A stretch of DNA of 42,595 nucleotides from a virus, in IMG/VR virus record IMGVR_UViG_3300017963_003879, positions 1-42,595 of that record; one strand, 5' to 3'. The notes beneath the pieces are model-generated. The model saw nothing but the letters and a program-made list of their open reading frames with translations, made no database searches and had not been told where the DNA came from. The number at the start of each line of letters is the position of its first letter. Position 1 is the first letter of the stretch. A program made the translations under genes and the position numbers. Shown here piece by piece: positions 9,301 to 18,441 of this stretch.

Positions 9301-11743
9301 AAGGAGTTATAGATCAATAGATAATGTGGATTATTATGTGCCTATAGGACTTAGTTTTGTTCGTCGACAAAAATGGATGCCGTTATATTATTTTTACACC
9401 AGTGCTGATGTGACTAGGGGATCTTCTTTATATCCATATAAATTATATACAGAGGATTTAGAGTCCCCGTTTGTACATCCACTCGGTTTGTTTCTAGCTA
9501 GGGGTAGTATTGAGGGTGTAAGAATAGATGAACAAATAGATGTAGATGACGAGGGGAATCCAAAAAGGTACCATTTTGAAGAGGTCTTTAAAACTCATAG
9601 TAGTACACAAAGTTTGACATACCCATTTCCTACACAGGTTTATTATCAGGGATTAGCTAATCAACTAATGAGTTGGTACACTTATAAAGATTACCCGGCC
9701 GGGGGGAAATCTATACAATGGGCATGGCAAGAAATATGGGAGCCTATAATAAGATCAGAGGTGGATACTGACATATTGTTGGGAAACGACAGCGGTTATG
9801 ATATAGAAAATGTCGGATCTGCATCATCTGATCCGTCAATAAGTGATCCTGACGATGAGATAGAAGAACTAGTATTTTCTAGACCATTTACTTTTTCTGA
9901 AAACGGAGTTGATCTAGAGGGAATATTTTTATTTACCAATATAGAGTACCCAGATTATCAATATGATGCGCAAATAGCAGAGCACAGGTTAACTGTAGAA
10001 GAGGGTGAATATGTACTATCTCTTAGAGCTCCAGAAAGAAATGATGACGGAGAATATGATGATCCTTATTTCACTTTACAACTTGGAACAGGCCCAGCCA
10101 GAACTTTTGACGTAGATGGTAATTGGGATGTCGATAGTGGTCATGAACATTATGATTTGTATAATACTTGCACTAACGATCCATGGACAGACAAAGTAAC
10201 TTTGTTTGGTCCAGGATATACAAACAAGACTACAAGTCAAGCTGAAACTGATGGTAGAGTAATAGTAACTTATGATATAGTCGGTGACCAGGAGAAAGAG
10301 TACTATCAGAGAGGACTAAATGTATCTCTAGATACTAGTAAGTTTCAGTATTTACCTCGACAAAAAACAATAGTGGATTCCGAACAGTATGAGATGGAAT
10401 TTAGCGAAGCACCCAGTTTTGTACCAGATGCAAATAATCCTGCTGGAGCTATAGAAGCCGGTGAGCCGTATCCTATGTCACATTGTATAGAGATAGGATA
10501 TAATAGTGCTGATGAAGAAGTGGATTTTACAATAGAATTCAGTTCTAGAGCTGCTGTGGATAGAATAATGTTCATATTCAAATTCGGGCCAGAGGGCATA
10601 GAATTTGATGATGCTGATCCTGAACAAGTAACTAAATGGCGCCTGTATCATATTCCCACAGTTGAAGTTGCGGAATTACGATTATTAGAATTGGTGCCTT
10701 TTACTGTATTTTCTAGTGGTGGCGGTATGAGACTAGCAACTAATACTGACAATTTAGAAGATAAAAAAGTAGTTTTTGATTGGAACATGTCCGCCGAAGA
10801 TGTTTTAGACCCTCAAGATAATTTAAGATTTAGATTTAGATTAAAACCCACTACTAGCGAAATAAATACAAAGACAGGTCTTTCCGAATATTATGATGAT
10901 AGTGAAAATGTGGTTTATTTTAAATGCATATACATATACGATACAGAATTTGTGGATGCTTCTGAAAATATAGAAGTATTCGAGCGTATGTATAATATAT
11001 CTTACGGTAGCCACGGTGATATACCACCCCATGGTTTAGAATCCACGGGATCTTTACTATACCCTGCTGAGAATGAGGGGTCTACTGTATATCAGAAAGA
11101 TACTCTGAATGGGATGGTAGGACTGATAGGGTCCGCTGGTGAGTTGAAAAGCATGAATAAAATACGTGGTAGAATAATGAAGGAGACCCACGACGATAAA
11201 GAAGAATTACCAGTAAATACTTTAGCGGGGATGGAGCGAGAGCAAAAAAGAATATATGATAAAATAGCTATAGAAGAAGGTAGTACCTCTTTTTCATTAG
11301 TTTCCGTAGCTCCCCCTGGATTAGAAGATAAATTATCTGAGGTAGGAGCTACTTTTCCTGGAAGATGGACTTGTAGTTTTAAAAACACAATAGTATTACC
11401 GCTAACTGATTTAAGTAGTTATGTGCCATATAGCCCTTGTGGTGAATTTTGGGATTGGGATTTTTCTGATTTTCACTGGGAGAGTAGATGCGCTGGTAGC
11501 ACAACTGGAGTGTTTTCTGTTGGATCAAGGGAGGTATTCGAATACAGGTTGTTCTCTGCGTGTGATCAGTCAGCTTTGGCTGAAGCTCAGGAAGCTACTA
11601 CTGTGTATTATCGTGGTATAGGTAATATATTGGTACATGCTATGAATTTTTTGTCGGGGGGAGAACCATCGGAAATAGCTTCTATTAAAAGAGATTCAAA
11701 TGAAACTACTTATTCTAATCCAAATCCAGTAGATACATATTAA
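6290..11743 (+). CDS. very large Cys-rich virion appendage protein (1817 residues)
   Basis: This is an acidic, beta-rich giant protein with no family I can name. Residues about 8-280 are cysteine-rich and repeat a CxHW motif (CQHW, CPHW, CAHW, with CQHS as a variant), ending in CNGCKPECQYYTGVC. They may form metal sites or disulphides. A second Cys cluster lies near residues 940-965 (CDNH ... CTCDWSYC), and a few Cys occur near the C-terminus (SPCGEFWDWDF). The rest has many Tyr/Asp/Glu-rich strands and no signal peptide or membrane segment. The start is GTG at 6290 with GGAGG 12 bases upstream, overlapping the 107-residue gene. Position at the head of a run of giant adhesin-like genes suggests a baseplate, tail-tip or whisker component. 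The function is inferred from context and is moderate at best. Confidence 0.65.
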   Translation: MVDEVTPNVCQHWSVDSNGNPIEPGKCPHWDADNIICTYEGSRSSDGNTYLKADFYPFCNMLGTQLKCNQYEGDASATRAICRAPDPDRSKVNRIDADSEGRWVVAPTLDESGKIISPGNYDYITEYNGGLCDGAGTAGTCHAYSPYHMGFSTVQPDDADGSLGYDDEGEVTSASGLSFRLPLHYEIFNRRALLSKCAHWDGQLETFTVNSGTGRVEEIQFKCQHSDTGYVAKFDGHRYDSESKSYIAPCNGCKPECQYYTGVCWRYNIDEKIKQGDKVLAEQILELRWHLRRNRWTAEKFTAAFIEPIIYAWDGTYEFQYDENFNYQSNWSIGSYKAEITDFDAFEVSISQLRLTAGNPDQNGLPDYPHLVRELKDLPLKPIIRNKFDEDSEGNLVFESSSFDFDSILIFGDSFYTSPTYAINLSDPSLSYFANRFRTLLVKTTGTPGAEDFDTTLNERYYDSMAEIESAYEIQEEFNVFYNKFDTAVQQLLKYAPEKIAESELSANNYMFYTDVPVFWGENIIMVINEGSGQWEFDLLKLNVNFCGGVIAQTSFSIEGQAGKTIDYLPAYEQDFFSYLNNNGTITFDFAPFGNAYGKSAEAAYIYNDAVITLLPANPFFPSSDNTYNMGYQLYKVKLDGLDDGISSDYIRFFGNSGYAMVEIPDPDKKLSTAFRDWEISGNIRLEITGVDGTTKTIRMAVHEKCTDRLEVNQMIIKPVDIEDFRQPCDPVIKFTALYYYEKRSFNETPDGEYEVVQEDFISDDDTVNYIRNIVLEDGGDDSYQLTKFGRDTMFISAVFRGRISGRIKGITRTKMLTWVRQPFCRDVEIRYSWQAAYNQATLLPERVCYGRTSYRYEPELVTRNYTPICGDHDLGFFSGVGPMWYPYEACDDYALYPTDPLTKRVTLLTNRIMEVFTDENEDHGSFDLRMLGPQDRVGFVCDNHASIWNCTCDWSYCNLTKVSENIFTGSGRYRGNMDAIAKYRATLFGGSLPKFGNPVRDFIRSYRSIDNVDYYVPIGLSFVRRQKWMPLYYFYTSADVTRGSSLYPYKLYTEDLESPFVHPLGLFLARGSIEGVRIDEQIDVDDEGNPKRYHFEEVFKTHSSTQSLTYPFPTQVYYQGLANQLMSWYTYKDYPAGGKSIQWAWQEIWEPIIRSEVDTDILLGNDSGYDIENVGSASSDPSISDPDDEIEELVFSRPFTFSENGVDLEGIFLFTNIEYPDYQYDAQIAEHRLTVEEGEYVLSLRAPERNDDGEYDDPYFTLQLGTGPARTFDVDGNWDVDSGHEHYDLYNTCTNDPWTDKVTLFGPGYTNKTTSQAETDGRVIVTYDIVGDQEKEYYQRGLNVSLDTSKFQYLPRQKTIVDSEQYEMEFSEAPSFVPDANNPAGAIEAGEPYPMSHCIEIGYNSADEEVDFTIEFSSRAAVDRIMFIFKFGPEGIEFDDADPEQVTKWRLYHIPTVEVAELRLLELVPFTVFSSGGGMRLATNTDNLEDKKVVFDWNMSAEDVLDPQDNLRFRFRLKPTTSEINTKTGLSEYYDDSENVVYFKCIYIYDTEFVDASENIEVFERMYNISYGSHGDIPPHGLESTGSLLYPAENEGSTVYQKDTLNGMVGLIGSAGELKSMNKIRGRIMKETHDDKEELPVNTLAGMEREQKRIYDKIAIEEGSTSFSLVSVAPPGLEDKLSEVGATFPGRWTCSFKNTIVLPLTDLSSYVPYSPCGEFWDWDFSDFHWESRCAGSTTGVFSVGSREVFEYRLFSACDQSALAEAQEATTVYYRGIGNILVHAMNFLSGGEPSEIASIKRDSNETTYSNPNPVDTY

Positions 11744-11753
11744 TGGAGTAATT

Positions 11754-12143
11754 ATGTTACCGATCGTTTGTGATAAATGTAATGGAGAATTAATACTTGA
11801 CGAAGCTCTAACAATAGAAGAGTATATGAAAGACATGGATTATCTTGTGGATGAAACAGGAAAAATTCAAGATTCTTGTGTACAGCAATATATGTTTTAT
11901 ACTTGTTCATTCTGTAAAGAATCTTATAAATTTACGTATAAAGACTGGGAAAAGAGAATGAGATATAGAATTGCTGAAGAAGCCATGAGTATAAAGAAGC
12001 AAAAAATGTTTGCTAACGATATAAATCCGTATACCATAAATCCCGATAATGGTATTGAGTATTGCGGTCAATGTGATGGGTATGATGGTGAAGGTAATTG
12101 TTTGGTGGATATAATTAGACAGTGTACTATAAGGAAAAAATAA
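11754..12143 (+). CDS. small zinc-ribbon protein, 129 residues
   Basis: The N-terminus has CDKC (residues 6-9) and a later CSFC (near 52-55) flanked by beta-strand residues, a typical four-Cys zinc ribbon. A second Cys group (YCGQCDGYDGEGNC, then QC) is at the C-terminus. The helix between them is charged. It lies between two giant appendage genes, with GGAG before its ATG and its TAA directly abutting the next ATG. It is therefore co-translated with them and may be an assembly factor or minor component. No enzyme motif is visible and the role is unknown. Confidence 0.65.
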   Translation: MLPIVCDKCNGELILDEALTIEEYMKDMDYLVDETGKIQDSCVQQYMFYTCSFCKESYKFTYKDWEKRMRYRIAEEAMSIKKQKMFANDINPYTINPDNGIEYCGQCDGYDGEGNCLVDIIRQCTIRKK

Positions 12144-15100
12144 ATGTCATATAATTTCCTAAGAAGAGCTAGATCTATAAAGAACTCAATGTTGTGTAAA
12201 CACGACACGTTGAATGCATACCAGACTAATCTTGATACTAATGGAGATTTTGATGGGTGGGATGTGTATAACAACATTTATCTCTATGGTTCGTGGAATG
12301 GTACACTATTTGGTACTTCTTATGGAAGAGAATGTTATATAGGTAGAAGCGTTGGTATAATACCAGTGGCAGCCGAGACTTACTATATTGTCAAAGTTAT
12401 GATGAAGATTACTGACAATAATAATAAAGCGGTGGGCGGATTAACTACTGGTAAGATAAGATGGGTAACTTTGAATGATGGTTCGTGGAATTCCGATAAA
12501 GAAGAAGAATTCGATTTAATAAATGATGACGAATGGCATTTATATCAAATAAATATGGGCCCCGTTAAGGATTGGCAAGGTGATATTAGCAATTTGAGAG
12601 TATATCCCTTTACTGATGGATGGGAAAAAGATCAGTTTGCTATTAAATTTATTCGTATTAGTTCTATAGATACTTTTATATGTGATAATACTCAGTGTTC
12701 ATATTATACTAGATTTGAACATAATTGTCCCGGAGCTGGAGTGAGAGGAAGTATAGAAGCTGGTGTATCAAAGCAACTATACAGTACTATATCTGGAGTA
12801 AGTGATAAGTTAATTGTAAACATAAATGGTTATGGAGACGAGGAATTTGAACTTGGCACTAATACAAATCTAAACGGCATAGAAATGGCTAGGGTCATAG
12901 GTAATGCTTTAGGCATGCTAAATGTAGGCGGGTATGTTTTTTCCGAGGTTGAATATTCTGAATTAGATAAAATAAAAATAACATCGGGAAGTCCTGGTAC
13001 TCATACATCAGTGTCTATACCGTATTCGTTAGCTGCTGAGGAACTAGGTTTTTATAATAGTGGTCAAGTGGATATATCTGCATATGAATCTGGGGTAAAT
13101 CCTGCTACTGGATTTGATTTTGCCGCATCAAGAAGATTTAAGGCTTTTGAAATAAACAAAATGATAGATGGTAATCAAGATCAATTTGCTTATGAACATA
13201 ACCCTGATCAGTTTAGTGTGGAAGGTGGTCGTAGCGATTTTTCAGAAATAGGAAATTCCAGGTTGATATCTGATTTAAATAGTAATGAATATTTTGAGTC
13301 TCTTAATAATACCAATCGAACCATAATAGATGCTTCACATCCTATAAATAATAATGGTCGTATAAAAGCAATATATATTTTTGGTAAAATACGTGATGAT
13401 ACTCAAGGTAAAATAAAAATATGCCGTCCCAAAAAAGATGGTACTATGGAGGTTATCCATTCTTTTACATTTGATAGCAAAATAAATAATGTTTTATATA
13501 CTAAACGACCATTAACTTCAAAAATAGATGTGGACGTGCTAGTAGAAAAAGGGGATTTAATAGGAGTTTATAATGCTAATTTATATGTAGGAGTATCTAT
13601 AACAGGTCTGCCAGATGCAAGTTTTTATCAATATAGTGGAGAGGTTTCTGGTACATTTGATCCTGGTAGATTATATTCATTCGGTGTAGCTGGATTAGCC
13701 GTTTATGCTAGAGGAGAGCGCAAGCAGAACAACGTTATATTAGATATAGATATGGGAGACCGAGTAAATATAGAACAAGTAGATATATATGGTCTGGAAG
13801 AATCGGAATACTTTGAATTTAATTTAGCGTCTTGTCTCGATGTAACATGGGATGTGAATTTATATGGAGAGAGTCATTTCCACTCTGGTTATAATATGTG
13901 GACTGGCCAACCTTTCTACGATGTGCACACTAATCTTTATTATGGGAAAGAAACATTAGAAGATATGGTTACTACTCCTGATGGCGGGCAGTGTGGTGAT
14001 AGTTGGGGGTATAATAATGGACTTGCAACATACGGTACACACACCTATTTTTATGTAAATGGAGACGCTGAATGGCTATACTCTGGAGATCCAAACGAAA
14101 TAGCTGAATATCACTGGCCGTATGAGATTAGGGTAACCGGCGGATTTACTAAAGATCCAATATCGTTTACTATGTTATTTCCTAATGAGTCGGATGCTAA
14201 TATACATAAAAGTATAATATATTTCAAAGAGGATGATAACTTTCGTAATCTGGAATTATCGTATTATTTAGGTAGTAAGAATGGCACCGGCAACGCTTAT
14301 AGGGATAATTTTTTCAAACGCATTCCTTCATATACTTCTATAAAACTGGACGGAATGGTATATGATTCAACCAATAATGAATCTGTGGAGGAATATTTGT
14401 TTAATAACCCCATGAGTGATGAAGCCACTTATGCTGGAGGCGTTGTTTCTAATGCTAGCGCGGTTAAAGCAGCCCACAGAACTTATTGGAATATAATAGA
14501 GCATAATTTCAATGATATAGAGTGTAAGGGTTTTAGGATATATACCAACAAACATAACAGTACCAAAATAATGGAAATAGAATTGTATAGCAGGGTAAGG
14601 ACTGATCCAGCTCTACTTGATAATATCACTATGTCCTTTTCTGACTATGGCGAGACTTGGATAGATGTTTCATTTGAAGAGCCTGAGGAGGGCCGTGTAA
14701 GCTCTTTTATTGGCGGATCTCCTAGGTATTTTAGGTTAGAATTTGAATCTACTAACAAATTTGATATTAATGAAATACATTTTTCTGTCGGCGACCAATT
14801 AAAATTGTCAGACTGCGAGGATGTAGTTTTGCTAGAAGAGTCAAAAATAGGTGCTGTTAATGAAGCTACGTCTGTAGATATTAAGAATATATATGACAGA
14901 CCATTTGATTTGATAATTGATCTTCCGAAAGAAACCGATGAAAATAATGGGTTGATATTCTGGAGTAAAATGAATTCTGAAGACGATGTAGAAAATCCAG
15001 ATATAGGTCCAGCATGCTTTTTACGCAAAGAAGATGATTATGATATTCTAAATGACAATAAACAATGCGCTATAAATGTTCCTGCTTATGGATTAAAAAA

Positions 15101-18100
15101 TTTGGTGGAAGGTAAAACAGCTTATTATAGTCAAGATAGCATGGGTCATTGGCAGAGTTTTGGTACTTTATCCAGCGGTGTATCATTAGATTTTTGTACA
15201 AATAATTACAGGAAAACTGAATTTACATTTAATCCAGTAGCAGCGTCTCACTGGAAGATAGGATTTCCATCAATTGTTCCTGCTAGTCCTGCCGTGGATA
15301 TAAAATATATAGATGCTTATTACAATGACACACTAGTACCTCTGGAAACCGTATATTTTACTAGTAGTAGAGGATCTAGTGCGCAAAGTGGTGGTATAGT
15401 ATCCGATGGTGTGGATATGAGTCCAGCGCCTGAGATATCTGATTCTAATGATGCTTTTGGATTGAGATTTAGCAGCATTACAATTATAAACAAGATAAGG
15501 ATTATACATGATAGTTCTTCATTTTTTGATACCGCTGACGTTTATATTAATTATGTAAATGATAATCACTATATGCTTTGGGATAATGAGAGCGGCACTT
15601 TAAACATGATACACGGTAACGACACTTATAATACCTATTTTGCTATAGATATGGGCAAAAGATATAAGTTGGATATAATACGAAATTATGGGAGTGCTAC
15701 CAACAAATTATTATTGGGATCAAATGTAGATCATTCAAACACAGACGTATCTTCGCCAGATTCAGTTGTATGGGATAATAGTGATATTGATGATACGAGA
15801 TGGGTTAGAGTAAACTTACTAACTGGTGATGGTACTACAAGGTGCTTAAGAAAATTGGGTATATATCCTGATATAAGCCAAAACGCTGCTCCTGGAGGAG
15901 GATATAATTGTGAGTGGCAATCTATGGGTAATATTTTATCGGATTATAATATATCGACAAATGTTGCATATGGAGCTACAGTAACTGGTACAAATAATTA
16001 TTTTGCAAATTGGTATCCTACTAATGCGGTAGATGGAGTGCATGATGAATATTTCGAAGAACAATGCTGGGGATTTCAAAAAGAGGGCGGAGTTGATCCA
16101 TATATAGAAATAGACTTTGGACAGGTTTATACAATAGAGAAAGTAGTTTTAGCCCATGGATACAATCCTGGTGACAGTACATATATGAACAATGATTATA
16201 ACATTAGCGTATCCGATTCTGTAAGTGGGTCGTTTACACAAGTACTAAGCGTTACTGGTAATAGTAGTTTTTCCAGAACTCATTATTTTGATCCGGTAGA
16301 AGCTAGAAGACTTCGATTAACAATAACTGATTATGATTATGGGTCTTTGGTTGTGCAAGATCTAGACGGTGATTACAATGTTTTTAGGGGTAGTTTTTTA
16401 AGAGAGATAGAGGTATATACAGATCCAGAAATTAGGTATGTAAACAGTGAAGATTGGCCAGTCATGATACAGCATCTGAATGAACCGTTTTTAGTAACTA
16501 ACCATGATATATCTAATATTGGTACTGCGCCTACTGGGACTGATTGGGATAATGATGAGCAGTTTTTTAGATACTCCGACGATTTATTTGATGATCCTCA
16601 GAAAGTGACTTTTTATACTGGTGGGCAATATGTGATTGTATATTATAAAAACGATACTTCTGGAGACGCAGCTGGTCAGCAAATATATTGGCAAGGTAAT
16701 ACAGAGTATATATTTGATCAGAATGTTTTTTTATCAGAAGGTACTTATAGAGTTAATTATGATGCTTATGATGCAGATACGGCTGATGAGATAAGCCTTA
16801 GATTTGAAGGCCCGCAAACGGTAGACGTTTTTGCTGTAAACACAGGTAGCAATTCATGGAAATCCCAAGACGAAATGGTACAAATACCAGAAGATGGGTT
16901 CTATGATATCAAAGGAGTACAGCATCTAGATTTTCAAGATATTTGGGGTGTAAGGAACCCTCTAGTGCGTATAGTGCAAGGTGAAACCACATGGGTTTCT
17001 ATTACTCGTGACACAGCTACTAACTATTCTTACGATGACGATTCTGGTAAGTATGGCATAGACACTATAGATAAACTAAAGATATATGGCGACAGAAAAT
17101 ATAGACCTACAGAATATAGTTGGTGGTGGAGTTCACAGTTAAGTACTTTGTCTAACAATGCGATATATACTAAGGTGGGTAGTAGATCTTTACAGATAGA
17201 TTATCCAGTTTCATCTGGTACTGATACCATATCATTCAGAGAGGGGGATGATTTTGGTCAGGATTCTTACTGGTCCCCTAAAGATGTTTTACGATTCTGG
17301 TGGAGAATAGACGACGTATCAAAGCTTGATACGACTATAGGCGATATAACGTTCGGGAGCATTAACAGAGGGAACCCATTTTATTATGTTTGGGATATAG
17401 AAAATATGAGCTTGTCTAATGGATGGAATTTAATGAAGCTTAAGTTCGATGAGTATGACCACATTTTTCCAGAGGTTGATGAGTATGCGATAAACCAATT
17501 TTTGGATGACGATCTCGATCTTAGAATTAATGGAAAAGATTTAAAGTCATTCAGACTTAGGTTCCGGGGTGTAGGTCAATCACTGACTATGCATATAGAT
17601 GCTATTCATATAGAGAGAAATAAGTTTGAGGATGACGTTCAATTCGGTAAAGGATTATGTCTAGTAGGTAGGGAAATGTTGGAGATACCTGTGTCTGGAC
17701 TTACTCTAGAAAAAGGTGCTATAGAATTTTGGCTAAAAACTTACTACGATTCTTATGGTCGGGATGCTTTTGGTAATATGGCGTCAAAAACTTTATTTAC
17801 TTTAACTAATAACAACAATGATATAATATCCTTGGGGTTAAGAGCGGGGTCGTGGTTTGAGTCAACCAACGGCAATATAAGAAGTGATTTGAATAAGTTC
17901 GAAACGGAATTTGCTAATCTTATAGAAGAAAATTTTGTCGAGCTGGGCGGAATAGTACATTTGGCTTTGGCTTGGAGCAACGACAGCGAATACTTTGATA
18001 ATGACGATTCCATAAGACTGTATTTAAACGGAGAAGCAGTATATTCTAGTGAGGTTAAATGGACAGTAAAAGATACTAAAAGTGTCAATATAAAATTTGG

Positions 18101-18431
18101 CGGGGCAAGCACACAATTGGCATTTAATAGAGAATCGTACGGAGCCGGTGTATTTGATAATATAAAAATCTATAATTATACCAAAACTGACTTTAATCCT
18201 TATAGACAGGGTATAGACAAGGACATTACATACACACCTAATGAGTTTCTTGAGGTCTCGCCAGATAATGTGAATTTTTATGGTATAGGTTCAGCTAATT
18301 TGCCTATAATTTTTGAGCAGGTTCCTGTAAACGAAACAAAGACAATTTATTTAAGGTCAAACAAGAATGACAATATTTTACAAAGCAGAAAGACTGCGAG
18401 CTTAGTTATTCAATGGCTCACAACAGTATAG
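12144..18431 (+). CDS. giant multidomain adhesin with discoidin and LamG domains (2095 residues)
   Basis: This is likely a receptor- or glycan-binding tail fibre or tail-tip protein. Residues about 25-170 look like a jelly-roll binding domain. CDNTQC ... CPG near 175-195 is a Cys site. Residues about 205-309 contain a strand-helix module ending SGSPGTHTSVSI ... AAEELGF. Residues about 1270-1435 are a discoidin (F5/8 type C) domain: NAVDG, IEIDFGQ, ARRLRLTI, REIEVY. Another jelly-roll spans about 1655-1825. Residues about 1829-2012 are a LamG/concanavalin-type domain (GAIEFWLKT, HLALAW, IRLYLNGE, FDNIKIYN). The last 70 residues share a module with the next protein (TKTIYLRSN). There is no membrane anchor. 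The ATG abuts the upstream stop, with AAGGA before it. Domain calls are strong for discoidin and LamG, weaker elsewhere; the virion role is inferred. Confidence 0.8.
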   Translation: MSYNFLRRARSIKNSMLCKHDTLNAYQTNLDTNGDFDGWDVYNNIYLYGSWNGTLFGTSYGRECYIGRSVGIIPVAAETYYIVKVMMKITDNNNKAVGGLTTGKIRWVTLNDGSWNSDKEEEFDLINDDEWHLYQINMGPVKDWQGDISNLRVYPFTDGWEKDQFAIKFIRISSIDTFICDNTQCSYYTRFEHNCPGAGVRGSIEAGVSKQLYSTISGVSDKLIVNINGYGDEEFELGTNTNLNGIEMARVIGNALGMLNVGGYVFSEVEYSELDKIKITSGSPGTHTSVSIPYSLAAEELGFYNSGQVDISAYESGVNPATGFDFAASRRFKAFEINKMIDGNQDQFAYEHNPDQFSVEGGRSDFSEIGNSRLISDLNSNEYFESLNNTNRTIIDASHPINNNGRIKAIYIFGKIRDDTQGKIKICRPKKDGTMEVIHSFTFDSKINNVLYTKRPLTSKIDVDVLVEKGDLIGVYNANLYVGVSITGLPDASFYQYSGEVSGTFDPGRLYSFGVAGLAVYARGERKQNNVILDIDMGDRVNIEQVDIYGLEESEYFEFNLASCLDVTWDVNLYGESHFHSGYNMWTGQPFYDVHTNLYYGKETLEDMVTTPDGGQCGDSWGYNNGLATYGTHTYFYVNGDAEWLYSGDPNEIAEYHWPYEIRVTGGFTKDPISFTMLFPNESDANIHKSIIYFKEDDNFRNLELSYYLGSKNGTGNAYRDNFFKRIPSYTSIKLDGMVYDSTNNESVEEYLFNNPMSDEATYAGGVVSNASAVKAAHRTYWNIIEHNFNDIECKGFRIYTNKHNSTKIMEIELYSRVRTDPALLDNITMSFSDYGETWIDVSFEEPEEGRVSSFIGGSPRYFRLEFESTNKFDINEIHFSVGDQLKLSDCEDVVLLEESKIGAVNEATSVDIKNIYDRPFDLIIDLPKETDENNGLIFWSKMNSEDDVENPDIGPACFLRKEDDYDILNDNKQCAINVPAYGLKNLVEGKTAYYSQDSMGHWQSFGTLSSGVSLDFCTNNYRKTEFTFNPVAASHWKIGFPSIVPASPAVDIKYIDAYYNDTLVPLETVYFTSSRGSSAQSGGIVSDGVDMSPAPEISDSNDAFGLRFSSITIINKIRIIHDSSSFFDTADVYINYVNDNHYMLWDNESGTLNMIHGNDTYNTYFAIDMGKRYKLDIIRNYGSATNKLLLGSNVDHSNTDVSSPDSVVWDNSDIDDTRWVRVNLLTGDGTTRCLRKLGIYPDISQNAAPGGGYNCEWQSMGNILSDYNISTNVAYGATVTGTNNYFANWYPTNAVDGVHDEYFEEQCWGFQKEGGVDPYIEIDFGQVYTIEKVVLAHGYNPGDSTYMNNDYNISVSDSVSGSFTQVLSVTGNSSFSRTHYFDPVEARRLRLTITDYDYGSLVVQDLDGDYNVFRGSFLREIEVYTDPEIRYVNSEDWPVMIQHLNEPFLVTNHDISNIGTAPTGTDWDNDEQFFRYSDDLFDDPQKVTFYTGGQYVIVYYKNDTSGDAAGQQIYWQGNTEYIFDQNVFLSEGTYRVNYDAYDADTADEISLRFEGPQTVDVFAVNTGSNSWKSQDEMVQIPEDGFYDIKGVQHLDFQDIWGVRNPLVRIVQGETTWVSITRDTATNYSYDDDSGKYGIDTIDKLKIYGDRKYRPTEYSWWWSSQLSTLSNNAIYTKVGSRSLQIDYPVSSGTDTISFREGDDFGQDSYWSPKDVLRFWWRIDDVSKLDTTIGDITFGSINRGNPFYYVWDIENMSLSNGWNLMKLKFDEYDHIFPEVDEYAINQFLDDDLDLRINGKDLKSFRLRFRGVGQSLTMHIDAIHIERNKFEDDVQFGKGLCLVGREMLEIPVSGLTLEKGAIEFWLKTYYDSYGRDAFGNMASKTLFTLTNNNNDIISLGLRAGSWFESTNGNIRSDLNKFETEFANLIEENFVELGGIVHLALAWSNDSEYFDNDDSIRLYLNGEAVYSSEVKWTVKDTKSVNIKFGGASTQLAFNRESYGAGVFDNIKIYNYTKTDFNPYRQGIDKDITYTPNEFLEVSPDNVNFYGIGSANLPIIFEQVPVNETKTIYLRSNKNDNILQSRKTASLVIQWLTTV

Positions 18432-18441
18432 GAGAATAAAG

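Noticed and set aside
14645-15028. Minus-strand open frame (127 codons)
   Set aside because: It is opposite the 2095-residue gene, Ser-rich, with no start signal or recognisable domain.
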